Shown here piece after piece: positions 10,065-18,769 of a stretch of 64,000 nt of DNA. Under the pieces are notes generated by a model that was not told the DNA's origin, did not search any database, and was given only the letters and a program-made list of their open reading frames with translations. A program made the position numbers and the translations under genes. The DNA is from Silvanigrella aquatica (GTDB lineage: Bacteria; Bdellovibrionota_B; Oligoflexia; Silvanigrellales; Silvanigrellaceae). The stretch is from NCBI RefSeq assembly GCF_001907975.1, contig NZ_CP017834.1, positions 2,563,523 through 2,627,522 of the forward strand. The letters run 5' to 3'. Position 1 is the stretch's first letter, and each line of letters starts with the position of its first letter.

Positions 10065-10073
10065 TGGGAAGGA

Positions 10074-11450
10074 ATGAATTACCTAGAGTCTATAAAATCA
10101 ATTCTATCTTGGAAAGCCCTGCTTGACATTAGTCTTGTTGCATTTTTATTTTATCAAATCATAGCGCAACTAAAAGGAACAAGAGCAGCTCAAGTTCTTA
10201 TTGGTATGCTTGTTATATTTATAACCTATGTGTTCTCAAGCATGCTACAGTTTGATACTTTGCATTGGATTATTAGTAAATTTTATTCTTCATTTATTAT
10301 AGTCGTAATTGTTCTATTTCAAGATGATATACGAAGACTTCTAACTCGTTTTGGCAGAGGCCCCTTTTTCAGCGGTCTTGATGCTGTTTCGGGAGCTGCC
10401 ATTATTGATGAAATTACAAATGCGGCAAAATCATTAAGCCATGAACGTATTGGAGCGCTCATTGTCTTCGAACGTTCAGTAGGATTGGACAAACTCTATG
10501 ATCACAGCATCATGCTTGATGCTGTGATCACGGAACAGTTGCTAAGCAGCATTTTTCAATCTTTTTCTCCTTTACATGATGGTGCTGTTATCATTAAAAA
10601 AGATCGTATTAATTGTGCATCTGCACAATTACCGCTTTCAAAAAATCCTAGATTTTCCAAAAAAATGGGGACTCGTCATAGCGCTGCTGTAGGAATATCT
10701 GAAGAAACAGATGCTGTGGTTCTTGTTGTTAGCGAAGAAACGGGGAATATTTCAATCGCCTGGGAAGGAAATTTACAACGACAAAGCTCTATTGAAGCGG
10801 CTCGTAAAATGCTTTCTATTTTATTAATTCCTCGTGGTCAAAATTCAACACTAGTGAATTGGGTCGACAATTTTATTATATTTAATTATCATAAATTGAT
10901 GAATAAATTAAAAAATGCTTTATTTAAAAATAAATTGCCTCAATTTGAAAATGAAAGAAAAAAATCATTTGATAAAACGGCTCCCTTGCATAAAAAAGTA
11001 TCGTCTTTAGAGAGTTTCGCTCTTCAGCAAATAGAAAATGAAAATAGAATTGCATCAAATGTACCAAAAAATATTCATATTCGTTTTCCAAGAAGTTCCA
11101 AAATAAAAGATATAAAATCTTCAGATATTCAATTTATATCGAGCAATATATTAAATAAACATCAAAATTTATCAAACAGTAATCTTGACCCCTTAAGCTT
11201 AGAAGACAACTTAAATATGGATGAGAATTCAACTCAAGATGACTTCCCTAAAACCATGAATACCAGCGAAAAAAATAAAGCTTTGAAAGCCATTGTCGAA
11301 ATTGCTCCCGAAGATCGCTTCGATCCCCCTATTCCGAAATCACCACCTCCCCGAGATATTTCCATTGGCGGAATTCCATTGGATCCCCCCATTGAAACCA
11401 AAAAAGAACCTGATGCTTTCGATAAAAACAATAAGGATGATAAAAAGTAA
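10074..11450 (+). CDS. cdaA: Membrane diadenylate cyclase CdaA (c-di-AMP synthase)
   Basis: Condenses two ATP to c-di-AMP. Three membrane helices occupy about 15-85, followed by FQDDIRRLLTRFGRG, which introduces the DAC (DisA_N) domain (about 95-265). Both catalytic motifs are present: DGA at 169-171 (HDGAVII) and the RHR-type motif as GTRHSAA at 199-205. Family members are usually about 270 aa; here a further 190-residue hydrophilic, Pro- and charge-rich tail (PPIPKSPPP) follows and has no recognisable domain. GGAAGG precedes the ATG. The stop overlaps the cdaR start (TAATG). The cdaA-cdaR-glmM order is the classic c-di-AMP cluster of Firmicutes, here behind lolA. A perfect 14-bp inverted repeat lies inside the coding sequence at 10499-10530. 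Confidence 0.95.
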   Translation: MNYLESIKSILSWKALLDISLVAFLFYQIIAQLKGTRAAQVLIGMLVIFITYVFSSMLQFDTLHWIISKFYSSFIIVVIVLFQDDIRRLLTRFGRGPFFSGLDAVSGAAIIDEITNAAKSLSHERIGALIVFERSVGLDKLYDHSIMLDAVITEQLLSSIFQSFSPLHDGAVIIKKDRINCASAQLPLSKNPRFSKKMGTRHSAAVGISEETDAVVLVVSEETGNISIAWEGNLQRQSSIEAARKMLSILLIPRGQNSTLVNWVDNFIIFNYHKLMNKLKNALFKNKLPQFENERKKSFDKTAPLHKKVSSLESFALQQIENENRIASNVPKNIHIRFPRSSKIKDIKSSDIQFISSNILNKHQNLSNSNLDPLSLEDNLNMDENSTQDDFPKTMNTSEKNKALKAIVEIAPEDRFDPPIPKSPPPRDISIGGIPLDPPIETKKEPDAFDKNNKDDKK

Positions 11451-12412
11451 TGGCTACAGGATCTCAAGAAAATACAACACTTGTTCGAGGATTATTTAAA
11501 ACAATTACCAATAATTTTTGGTTAAAAGTTTTGTCATTGTTATTTTCTATTGTTATATTTTTTATTGTAAGAACAGACAAAGATTTAAGCTTCGAAAAAG
11601 TCGCTCGTATCAAACTTGTTACGTCACCCTCCATGGTTATTTTAGGAGCCAAAGAAAGAGCATTAGACGTTACAATTAAACAACAAAATTCTATATTTTC
11701 AATTTCACCCAGCGATTCCGAACTCACAGGAGAAATTGATATTATTAGTGAAACACCGGGAAGAGTACGCGTAAAAGTAGGTCGTGATAGTTTTCCTAAT
11801 TTACCTAAGCAATATGCTATGGTAATTGAACGCCCCTATATTGATGTGGATATTGATAAACTGCAAGAAAAAATATTGCCCATTCAAGCCGTATTAAAAG
11901 GGGAGCCACATGCAGGATTAATGGTAGATCAAGTTAAAGTAACTCCTTCTCATATTAAAGTTTCAGGTGCGAGACAGCAATTAGCACGAACTCAAAATAT
12001 ATTTACACTTCCTATTATTATCGAAGGAATAAATAAAAATTTAATTACCGATGCTAATTTAGAGCTTGAAGAATCTTCCGCAATTAATGCAATTGAAAAA
12101 AGCGTTGTGGTTTCTATCACCCTAGGTCCTAAAAAATTCAATCGAACATTCCGTTCCGTCCCTATAGAAATTAAAAATATAAATAAAAAAACTCTTTCTA
12201 AAATTCAGTTACGCCCCCGCTCTATTGATGTTGAAGTTTCTGGACAAAGAGATATTCTAAATAAACTCGATCCCTCTGCCGTTCGGGTTTTCCTGGATGC
12301 ATCAGGATTGAAACCAGGTTGGCAAGACAAACAACTTATATTAAAAATACCTGGAAATATTTCACTCGTAAAAATGCTTCCAGATACAATTTCAGTACAT
12401 CTTAATCCTTAA
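11450..12412 (+). CDS. cdaR: YbbR-domain regulator of CdaA (CdaR)
   Basis: 320 aa, one N-terminal membrane helix (about 24-40, FWLKVLSLLFSIVIFFIV) followed by an extracytoplasmic region made of repeated YbbR domains. These are seen as repeated units ending in strands such as HIKVSGARQQL and SIDVEVSGQRDIL. In Firmicutes CdaR binds CdaA and modulates its activity; the direct overlap with the cdaA stop supports the same pairing here (inference from context). It is followed 10 bp later by glmM. No catalytic residues are expected in this family. Confidence 0.85.
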   Translation: MATGSQENTTLVRGLFKTITNNFWLKVLSLLFSIVIFFIVRTDKDLSFEKVARIKLVTSPSMVILGAKERALDVTIKQQNSIFSISPSDSELTGEIDIISETPGRVRVKVGRDSFPNLPKQYAMVIERPYIDVDIDKLQEKILPIQAVLKGEPHAGLMVDQVKVTPSHIKVSGARQQLARTQNIFTLPIIIEGINKNLITDANLELEESSAINAIEKSVVVSITLGPKKFNRTFRSVPIEIKNINKKTLSKIQLRPRSIDVEVSGQRDILNKLDPSAVRVFLDASGLKPGWQDKQLILKIPGNISLVKMLPDTISVHLNP

Positions 12413-12422
12413 AGGTTTTCAT

Positions 12423-13772
12423 ATGGCAAAATATTTTGGCACCGATGGCATCCGAGGCGAAGCCAATAAAGGACTCATGTCACCTAATATGCTTTTAAAA
12501 ATAGCTCAATCATTTGGCATTATTTTAAAAAAAAGATCGGAACGTCCCAAAGTTCTCATTGGAAAGGACACTCGTGTCAGTGGGTATATGATTGAAGGAG
12601 TCATTGCATCAGGATTATGTAGCGTCGGCGTTGACGTTTTGTTTGTAGGCCCTCTACCGACCCCCGGAATAGCCTATTTAACAAGAGGTATGCGTGCCAA
12701 TGCCGGAATTATGATTTCGGCAAGTCACAATCCCTTTCAAGATAATGGCATTAAACTTTTTGATCACAATGGATTTAAGCTTCCCGATCATGATGAATCT
12801 CAAATCGAACAACTTATAGATAGCCCTGATTTAGATAAATATCTCGTGAACTCCGAACAATTGGGAAGAGCAAAAAGAATTGATGATGCCATTGGTCAAT
12901 ATGCCGTCTTTTTAAAGGAACGTTTCCCTAAAAATTTAAAATTAGATGGCAAAAAAATTGTCTTAGATTGTGCACATGGCGCAGGTTATAAAGTAACGCC
13001 AAAGGTTTTTGAAGAACTAGGAGCCAAAGTCATTTCCATACACGATGACCCTAATGGATTTAATATTAATTACGAGTGTGGTGCCTTACACCCTCAAAAT
13101 TTAGCTGAAAAAGTTGTAGAATATAAAGCGGACATTGGTTTTGCATTAGACGGTGACGCCGATCGTTTAATTGTTGTCGATGAAAAAGGTAACATCCTGG
13201 ATGGAGACCATATTATTGCTATGTGTGCTCTTGAAATGAAATCACAAAATCAATTAAAAAATAATGGTGTTTGTGTTACGATAATGAGTAATAAAGGTTT
13301 TGACGTTGCAATGGAAAATGCGGGTATTCATGTCATTAGAACAAGCGTAGGAGATCGTAACGTCATGGAAAGCATGCTTACCAATGACTTTATACTTGGA
13401 GGAGAGCAGTCGGGTCATTTAATTTTTCTCGACTCCAGCACAACAGGTGATGCCACTATTGCCTGCTTAAAAGTTCTTGAAATGATGTGTCATACCAATA
13501 AAAAAATATCAGAACTCACTTCTATTATGAAAAAATTTCCACAGATTACAAAGAATGTAAAAGTGAAATCAAAACCTCCTCTAGCGAACCTTCATAAAAC
13601 AAATACCCTGATTAAAAGATTTGAAGAAGAGCTTGGTTCAACAGGTAGAGTATTGTTACGTTATAGTGGCACTGAATCGCTTGCCCGCATTACACTTGAA
13701 GGTCCTGAGTATAAAAGAATTGAAGAAATGGCAAAACAAATTGAAAACGAACTTTTACAAGAGATTGGATAA
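12423..13772 (+). CDS. glmM: Phosphoglucosamine mutase GlmM
   Basis: Interconverts glucosamine-6-phosphate and glucosamine-1-phosphate on the way to UDP-GlcNAc for peptidoglycan and LPS. The protein is 449 aa, the usual length. It has the N-terminal FGTDGIRG, the phosphoserine loop ISASHNP (active S101), the Mg-binding DGDADR, the sugar-binding GGEQSGH and the phosphate-binding RYSGTES. It lies downstream of cdaA and cdaR; in several Firmicutes CdaA and GlmM interact and GlmM inhibits cyclase activity. RapZ, a regulator of GlcN6P supply in enterobacteria, is encoded about 16 kb away in this window. Confidence 0.97.
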   Translation: MAKYFGTDGIRGEANKGLMSPNMLLKIAQSFGIILKKRSERPKVLIGKDTRVSGYMIEGVIASGLCSVGVDVLFVGPLPTPGIAYLTRGMRANAGIMISASHNPFQDNGIKLFDHNGFKLPDHDESQIEQLIDSPDLDKYLVNSEQLGRAKRIDDAIGQYAVFLKERFPKNLKLDGKKIVLDCAHGAGYKVTPKVFEELGAKVISIHDDPNGFNINYECGALHPQNLAEKVVEYKADIGFALDGDADRLIVVDEKGNILDGDHIIAMCALEMKSQNQLKNNGVCVTIMSNKGFDVAMENAGIHVIRTSVGDRNVMESMLTNDFILGGEQSGHLIFLDSSTTGDATIACLKVLEMMCHTNKKISELTSIMKKFPQITKNVKVKSKPPLANLHKTNTLIKRFEEELGSTGRVLLRYSGTESLARITLEGPEYKRIEEMAKQIENELLQEIG

Positions 13773-13774
13773 AA

Positions 13775-14857
13775 ATGCCACAAAGGAATTTAAGCTTTGG
13801 TTTCTTTTCTAATAAAATGAATTGGAATAGATTCCTTTATCTCAAGCTCCTTCAATTTGTCATTCGTCCAGCCCGAAAAGTCGAAGATCTTGACGTAATC
13901 AAGGCAACTGAAATTCGAGTTGATCGCACTTTATCTGCTTGCTTTAAAAAATATCTAAATTTATCTGGTTTTCAATCAAAAAAAATATCAACAAAATTTG
14001 GCCAAATACATTATTATGACAGTGATCCTAAATCAAACTTAAAACCACTTATATTCATTCATGGATTAGGAAGTAGTGGACAAAGTTGGTGGATTTTAGG
14101 AAAAATGCTCGCCAACAAACGACGTATTTTAATTCCAGATTTATTCCATATGTCTGGTTTTAGTGAACCCAATAATCCCATCATGGATTTTTTTGAGCAT
14201 GGCGAATCTTTAGTCGAATTTATCAAAGCAATTACCAATGATAGCGTTGATATATGTGGATTAAGTTTAGGAGGCTGGCTCTCACTTCACTTATCTATTC
14301 ATTATCCAGAAATAATAAATAAGCTCATTTTAATGAATCCTGCAGGATTAAAAATAAATCCCTTCGCCTTAAGAGATACTCTAACATATCTTAGCTGGAG
14401 AAAATTCCAAAAATTATATCCCGGAATTTTAAAAGCATTTCCTTACACGGGTTTTCCTTTTTTAAGTGAAACAGCAAAAAGATCTTTATTTCGAAATTTA
14501 AAAGATGAAAGAGTTAAAGATCTTCTAAAAACAACCCAAGAAAAGTATTTTATCGATAGTAATTTAAAAAAAATAAGATGCCCTGTATTACTTTTATGGG
14601 GAAAAGAAGATAAGTTATTGTCAAGACAAATAGCTATAAATTTAAATAAAAATATTAATAATATAACAGCAAAATGGGTTGAAGGCTGCGCCCATGTGTT
14701 GTGTTTGGAAGCTCCTGCAACCTGCTTTCATGAAATCAATAAATTTTTAAATCTCACCGGAATTAAAAACAACTCATTTACTCAAACAGTTTTATCTGCT
14801 AGTTTTTCATATTCAGTTACTTCAATTCAAACTAAAGAGAACGATAATGATTATTGA
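13775..14857 (+). CDS. Alpha/beta-hydrolase family protein
   Basis: 360 aa. The hydrolase fold begins near residue 70, with the oxyanion segment FIHGLGSSG (94-102), nucleophile elbow GLSLGG (S164), acid in GKEDKLL and catalytic His in GCAHVLCLE. The first 65 residues form a basic extension without a signal peptide and the last 40 are Ser/Thr-rich. The substrate cannot be deduced; esterase or lipase-type activity is the default reading. The start is 2 bp after the glmM stop, and the 3' end overlaps the trpD-like gene by 11 bp, so it sits inside a continuous operon. Confidence 0.82.
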   Translation: MPQRNLSFGFFSNKMNWNRFLYLKLLQFVIRPARKVEDLDVIKATEIRVDRTLSACFKKYLNLSGFQSKKISTKFGQIHYYDSDPKSNLKPLIFIHGLGSSGQSWWILGKMLANKRRILIPDLFHMSGFSEPNNPIMDFFEHGESLVEFIKAITNDSVDICGLSLGGWLSLHLSIHYPEIINKLILMNPAGLKINPFALRDTLTYLSWRKFQKLYPGILKAFPYTGFPFLSETAKRSLFRNLKDERVKDLLKTTQEKYFIDSNLKKIRCPVLLLWGKEDKLLSRQIAINLNKNINNITAKWVEGCAHVLCLEAPATCFHEINKFLNLTGIKNNSFTQTVLSASFSYSVTSIQTKENDNDY

Positions 14858-15878
14858 TAAAAATTTTTCACCCATGATGGAACAAGTTTTTGCAGGACGT
14901 GGATTTTCAATTGATGAAGCAGAAGCTCTTACACACAGCATGATAGATGGCACTTTATCTGATGTACGTATTGCCGCAGTATTAACTGGTTTCCGATTCT
15001 TACCCCTATCTGAAGAAGTGATCATTAGAATATTAAAAACAATTCAAGAAAATCATAAAAATAAAATAAAACACACTCTTCCCCATGTCGTCGATTGTAG
15101 CGGCACAGGAGGAGATAAAACATCCACGCTTAATATATTAACTATTTCATCGCTGGTTACAGCAGGAGCAGGTGCCCATGTTGCCCGATTTACGGGAGTT
15201 GGAATTTCTAATAAATCGGGCAGCAGTGGCGACGTCTTACAAATGCTCAATATCAATCCTGCAAATTCTTTAGATAATGCTTATGATCAGTTAAACAAAT
15301 GCCATTTCTCCTTTTTACAATTAAATACATTTTATCCTACATTAAAACATTTGATGGATATTCGAAAAACTTTAGGATTTAAAACCATAATTGACTTAGT
15401 TTTCCCTTTAGCTAATCCAGTTAATTTAACAGGGCAATTCATTGGGGTTTATAATAAAGATTCTTTACCATTAATGGCAAATTGTATGAAAAAGCTAGGA
15501 CGCAACAGAGCCCTCATTGCTTATGGAGAAGATGGCTTAGATGAAATTTCAGTTTGCAGTGCAACTTATCTTTCGAAATTAGAAAATGGGAAAATTTCAC
15601 ATGACGTTATAAAACCCAGTGATTTTGGATTTAAGACCCATAAAATTAAAGATTTATTTGGAAAAGACGTTGAATACAATACTAAAATATTAATTGAAAC
15701 ATTAAAAAACCGAGCTCATTCTGCTGTTTTAGATGCTGTGATATTAAATGCAGCTGCAACATTATGGTGTGCCGAATTATGCGATAGCCTCTCAGAAGGC
15801 ATCGCATTAGCTAAAGAAACTATAAATTCCGGTAAAGCACTTAAAATGCTTGATAAATGGAAAAACAATTCAAACTAA
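14847..15878 (+). CDS. Divergent anthranilate phosphoribosyltransferase (TrpD-like)
   Basis: 343 aa, normal length for the TrpD / nucleoside phosphorylase-like fold. Recognisable family blocks are GTGGD at 86-90, the NKSGSSGDVLQML segment (122-134), RKTLGFKTIIDL (equivalent to vRreLGirTifN) and EDGLDEIS. Two normally strong motifs differ: the KHGNR segment that helps bind PRPP and anthranilate reads RFTGVG (114-119), and the LGPL of LGPLtNP reads VFPL. It may therefore use another substrate or be weakened. It overlaps the hydrolase gene by 11 bp and is followed, after 18 bp, by a degenerate TrpC-like gene. No other trp gene is present in the window. Confidence 0.7.
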   Translation: MIIDKNFSPMMEQVFAGRGFSIDEAEALTHSMIDGTLSDVRIAAVLTGFRFLPLSEEVIIRILKTIQENHKNKIKHTLPHVVDCSGTGGDKTSTLNILTISSLVTAGAGAHVARFTGVGISNKSGSSGDVLQMLNINPANSLDNAYDQLNKCHFSFLQLNTFYPTLKHLMDIRKTLGFKTIIDLVFPLANPVNLTGQFIGVYNKDSLPLMANCMKKLGRNRALIAYGEDGLDEISVCSATYLSKLENGKISHDVIKPSDFGFKTHKIKDLFGKDVEYNTKILIETLKNRAHSAVLDAVILNAAATLWCAELCDSLSEGIALAKETINSGKALKMLDKWKNNSN

Positions 15879-15896
15879 CAATGGAAATATATATTC

Positions 15897-16622
15897 ATGT
15901 TTTTTCAAAAAAAAAATTTATTAAGTTTTTTTCTTGAGCAACAAAAAAAATTAACTTTATTAAACTCGAATTATTTTTCATTATCAGATAAAAGACAATT
16001 GGCTGAAAATATTTTTTTAAGAAATAAAACAAAATACAATTTAAATCATAAAATTGAAAATAAAAAATACACTCTTATTCCTAATTATATTCATGATAAA
16101 GATTTTTGTAGTTTATTCGATACTGAAGTAAACATAATAGATTTTAACAATAAAGATGATATTTTTTGCCTATTCACCTCACCACTGCATGAAGAATGGC
16201 TTGAAAAAATTTCTATTAAACATGAAGACTCCTTGGTTCTTCGCTCCGGTTTTTTCACTCAAGAATATGAAATATACGACTCTATTATCCATGGTTTTGA
16301 TGGAATGTTTATATATTGTTATAATTTAGATAAATATCAAATACAATACTTAACAGAAATTGGACGTGAATTTCACTTCTCAATCATTTTTATAATTCAT
16401 AATAAAAAAGAACTTCAAACTGTATTAGATACAGATGCTCCTTATATTGCCATATCAGGATACAATCCCCATAATTTTTCACATGATAGCAGCATTTTTT
16501 TTCAACTGGCAAATTTACTCCCTAAGACAACAAATTTGATGGCATGGGCTGGGTTATTAGAAAATTCTAAAAAAACTCTCTTAAATAATATTGGTTTCAA
16601 AGTGATATTCGAAGCTCGTTAA
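15897..16622 (+). CDS. Degenerate indole-3-glycerol-phosphate synthase-like protein
   Basis: 241 aa. From about residue 108 it aligns by eye with TrpC: DSLVLRSGFFTQEYEIYDS matches the vLrKDFiidpyQiyea block, followed by helix and strand spacing like IGPS and a FSHDSSIFFQLANLLP segment like the iDl..t..La..ip block. Every catalytic position I can align has changed. The KDF Lys is S117, the EvH Glu is Ile (166/167), the GINNR segment is ISGYNPH, and the SESG Glu is W217 (AWAG). The N-terminal part with SPSKG is not recognisable. Base composition is more AT-rich than its neighbours. It is probably a non-catalytic remnant or a repurposed barrel. The ATG at 15897 has only a weak ribosome site. Confidence 0.6.
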   Translation: MFFQKKNLLSFFLEQQKKLTLLNSNYFSLSDKRQLAENIFLRNKTKYNLNHKIENKKYTLIPNYIHDKDFCSLFDTEVNIIDFNNKDDIFCLFTSPLHEEWLEKISIKHEDSLVLRSGFFTQEYEIYDSIIHGFDGMFIYCYNLDKYQIQYLTEIGREFHFSIIFIIHNKKELQTVLDTDAPYIAISGYNPHNFSHDSSIFFQLANLLPKTTNLMAWAGLLENSKKTLLNNIGFKVIFEAR

Positions 16623-16716
16623 AATTTTAATTCTTTTAAAGTCAAAAATATGTCATAATTTTAATATAAAAAAAGTGTAATATAATTTTAATATAATTGT
16701 AATAATTTTTAAAGAA

Positions 16717-17391
16717 TTGGAGAATTCCATTTACCAATTTAAAAATTTTAAATTAATTTTAATAGTTTCAATTTTATCCACATATCAAAATAGTTATTCT
16801 CAAGAGTTTGGATCTGATGGCAATACAATAAAACTTTTGCTTGGTGGTGGATATGAATCGATGAATATCCAAGGGAATAACTATACAGGTTATGACGCTA
16901 AATTAAAAATTCTTTTTCCCTTTATGGGTTCAAAAGACTTTTATATTGGATTCGGTGGAAAATACGATAACGTAACTTACACACCCCCTTCTATTCAATC
17001 GTCAGTGACTTACACTCATGCCTATGACTCATTTCAAACTGGGCTGGATTTTGGATATAATTTATCATTCTCATTTGTAGATTTTTTAATCAATCCTTAC
17101 TTATATTATTCATTTTATGATACTTGGTTACAAACGACAGATACTTCAACTTATCAACAAACGTATTCACCTTATATTCAGCACAACCTAAATTACGGCA
17201 TAGGTTTCAATGTATTATTCAAATATCATTTCGACAGCAGTTTTGGAATGTATTATGGACCTAGTTTTTATTATTCAAATGCCTACATGATTTATCAAAA
17301 TGCAAATGACAGTAAAGGAAATGCCAACGCGGGCGGTGAAGGCTCTTTTAACTATTACTCTGCAGATCTGACCCTTGGCTTGTTCTTCTAA
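16717..17391 (+). CDS. Probable outer-membrane beta-barrel protein
   Basis: About 220 aa, unknown family. A hydrophobic signal segment (FKLILIVSILSTYQNSYS) ends near residue 28 and is followed by alternating aromatic/polar strands (SKDFYIGFGGKYDNVTY, LINPYLYYSFYDTW). The C-terminus is LGLFF, the terminal-Phe signature of outer-membrane barrels. There is no in-frame ATG or GTG upstream. The frame opens with TTG at 16717, but the only ribosome site (GGAG, 16719-16722) lies after it and is 6 nt before an ATT codon at 16729. The start is therefore either TTG or a rare ATT. Upstream DNA carries a 15-bp direct repeat. It is a monocistronic unit convergent with the RCC1 lipoprotein gene. Confidence 0.6.
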   Translation: MENSIYQFKNFKLILIVSILSTYQNSYSQEFGSDGNTIKLLLGGGYESMNIQGNNYTGYDAKLKILFPFMGSKDFYIGFGGKYDNVTYTPPSIQSSVTYTHAYDSFQTGLDFGYNLSFSFVDFLINPYLYYSFYDTWLQTTDTSTYQQTYSPYIQHNLNYGIGFNVLFKYHFDSSFGMYYGPSFYYSNAYMIYQNANDSKGNANAGGEGSFNYYSADLTLGLFF

Positions 17392-17434
17392 CTTCTAATT
17401 ATTTTAAAAAGAAAAATCTTTATATTATCTTATT

Positions 17435-18769
17435 TTATGGATCCGCTCTATTTAATATTTTAATTGCAGTAGAGTATTTTGCCGTACCCAACGCCACTCC
17501 AACATAGCCATTTCCTAAACCTCCTCCATTTGCTCCCCAGCAATAAACATCATCTGTGCTTAGTAACACACAGTTTGTTTTATCGGATGCCGCAATATCC
17601 ACAATCTTTGAATTTGCGGGAAAACCTTGCACAGGAGATCCTATATTAGGAACTGTAAATTGAGTCTGCGATGAACCCGCTCCTACCTGTCCAAAGGTAT
17701 TGTCGCCCCAGCAATAGACATTTTTATAATCGTTTGCAACGGCACAAGTATGATTATCACCAGTAACCACCATTTCAACTCCACTTAAATTATTGACTCC
17801 AACTAAAGTGCTAGAAAGTACAGTTGAGCTATTTCCTAATTGCCCATTCGCATTATTCCCAAAGCATTGAAGACCTTGGTTCTTATTTATAAAGCACATA
17901 TGTGATCCATCACCGCTGGAAACAGCGGTCAAGTTGCTACCCATGAAAGTAGGCGTAGGATTAAAAAGTAAATTAAGATAAGTAGAAGTTGTATTTCCCC
18001 AACAATACCCATTACTTGAAGTTGTAACAGCGCACGTCATTCTATCCGATGCCGCAATATAAGAAATAACGGAATCTCCCGTTGGTAAACTCGCTGTCAC
18101 GCCTGTAAGACGTGACGTACCTGAAGTGCCATCACCAACCTGACCAAAAGCATTCGAACTCCAACAGCTCTCTGTGCTATCTGTGTAAAGAGCACACGAA
18201 TGCTGGTCACCAACGGCAAAGCTTTTTAAAGTTTTGCTTCCAATATTTGAAACACTAACCGGATTGTTACTTGAAGTTGTATTTCCATTTCCTAACTGTC
18301 CCTGAGTATTATCTCCCCAGCATTTAAAACCACTTTTGAAATAGCCACATGTCGTTCCTAGAGCAGCAGAAACGGAAACGGCAAAATCACCTGAACTAAC
18401 AGAAGCTGTTCCATTTACAGAAGCTAACACAGGCGTTGCAGAATCTGTTGCTGAAGCATTACCTAACTGTCCCGTTGAATTATATCCCCAGCATTTAATA
18501 TTGCCACTTCTCATGACAACACACGCTCCAAGATCGGCGGCACTAAGTAACCCATATTCTCGGCCGTTTGTTGAATAGGAAGGAACATACCCTAAAGACT
18601 TAGAATAAGAGACTAAGTCATTTAAGGAATTAAATGAGGCAATATCTAAAGGAACAGTAGGATCGGGCAAATCATACAATTGAGAGCAACCTGACAAACC
18701 TATTAAGAGCAAAGATGCTCCTAAAAAAATGAAATTCTTTTGATTTATTTGAAAAATTTTATTTTCCAT
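17435..18769 (-). CDS. RCC1-repeat lipoprotein
   Basis: 444 aa, with signal peptide and lipobox LSGC (lipid-modified C28), so it is exported and membrane-anchored after Lgt processing. The mature part has seven repeats of the RCC1 / regulator-of-chromosome-condensation type, each with the pattern Cys...CWG(D/N)N..GQ(L/V)G. Examples are CGYFKSGFKCWGDNTQGQLG and CAVANDYKNVYCWGDN. Paired cysteines in each blade could form disulfides in the periplasm or at the surface. Seven repeats predict one complete beta-propeller. Bacterial RCC1-repeat proteins are usually surface or secreted binding proteins; the ligand is unknown. A GGAAAGG element precedes the ATG. Confidence 0.8.
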   Translation of the reverse strand: MENKIFQINQKNFIFLGASLLLIGLSGCSQLYDLPDPTVPLDIASFNSLNDLVSYSKSLGYVPSYSTNGREYGLLSAADLGACVVMRSGNIKCWGYNSTGQLGNASATDSATPVLASVNGTASVSSGDFAVSVSAALGTTCGYFKSGFKCWGDNTQGQLGNGNTTSSNNPVSVSNIGSKTLKSFAVGDQHSCALYTDSTESCWSSNAFGQVGDGTSGTSRLTGVTASLPTGDSVISYIAASDRMTCAVTTSSNGYCWGNTTSTYLNLLFNPTPTFMGSNLTAVSSGDGSHMCFINKNQGLQCFGNNANGQLGNSSTVLSSTLVGVNNLSGVEMVVTGDNHTCAVANDYKNVYCWGDNTFGQVGAGSSQTQFTVPNIGSPVQGFPANSKIVDIAASDKTNCVLLSTDDVYCWGANGGGLGNGYVGVALGTAKYSTAIKILNRADP

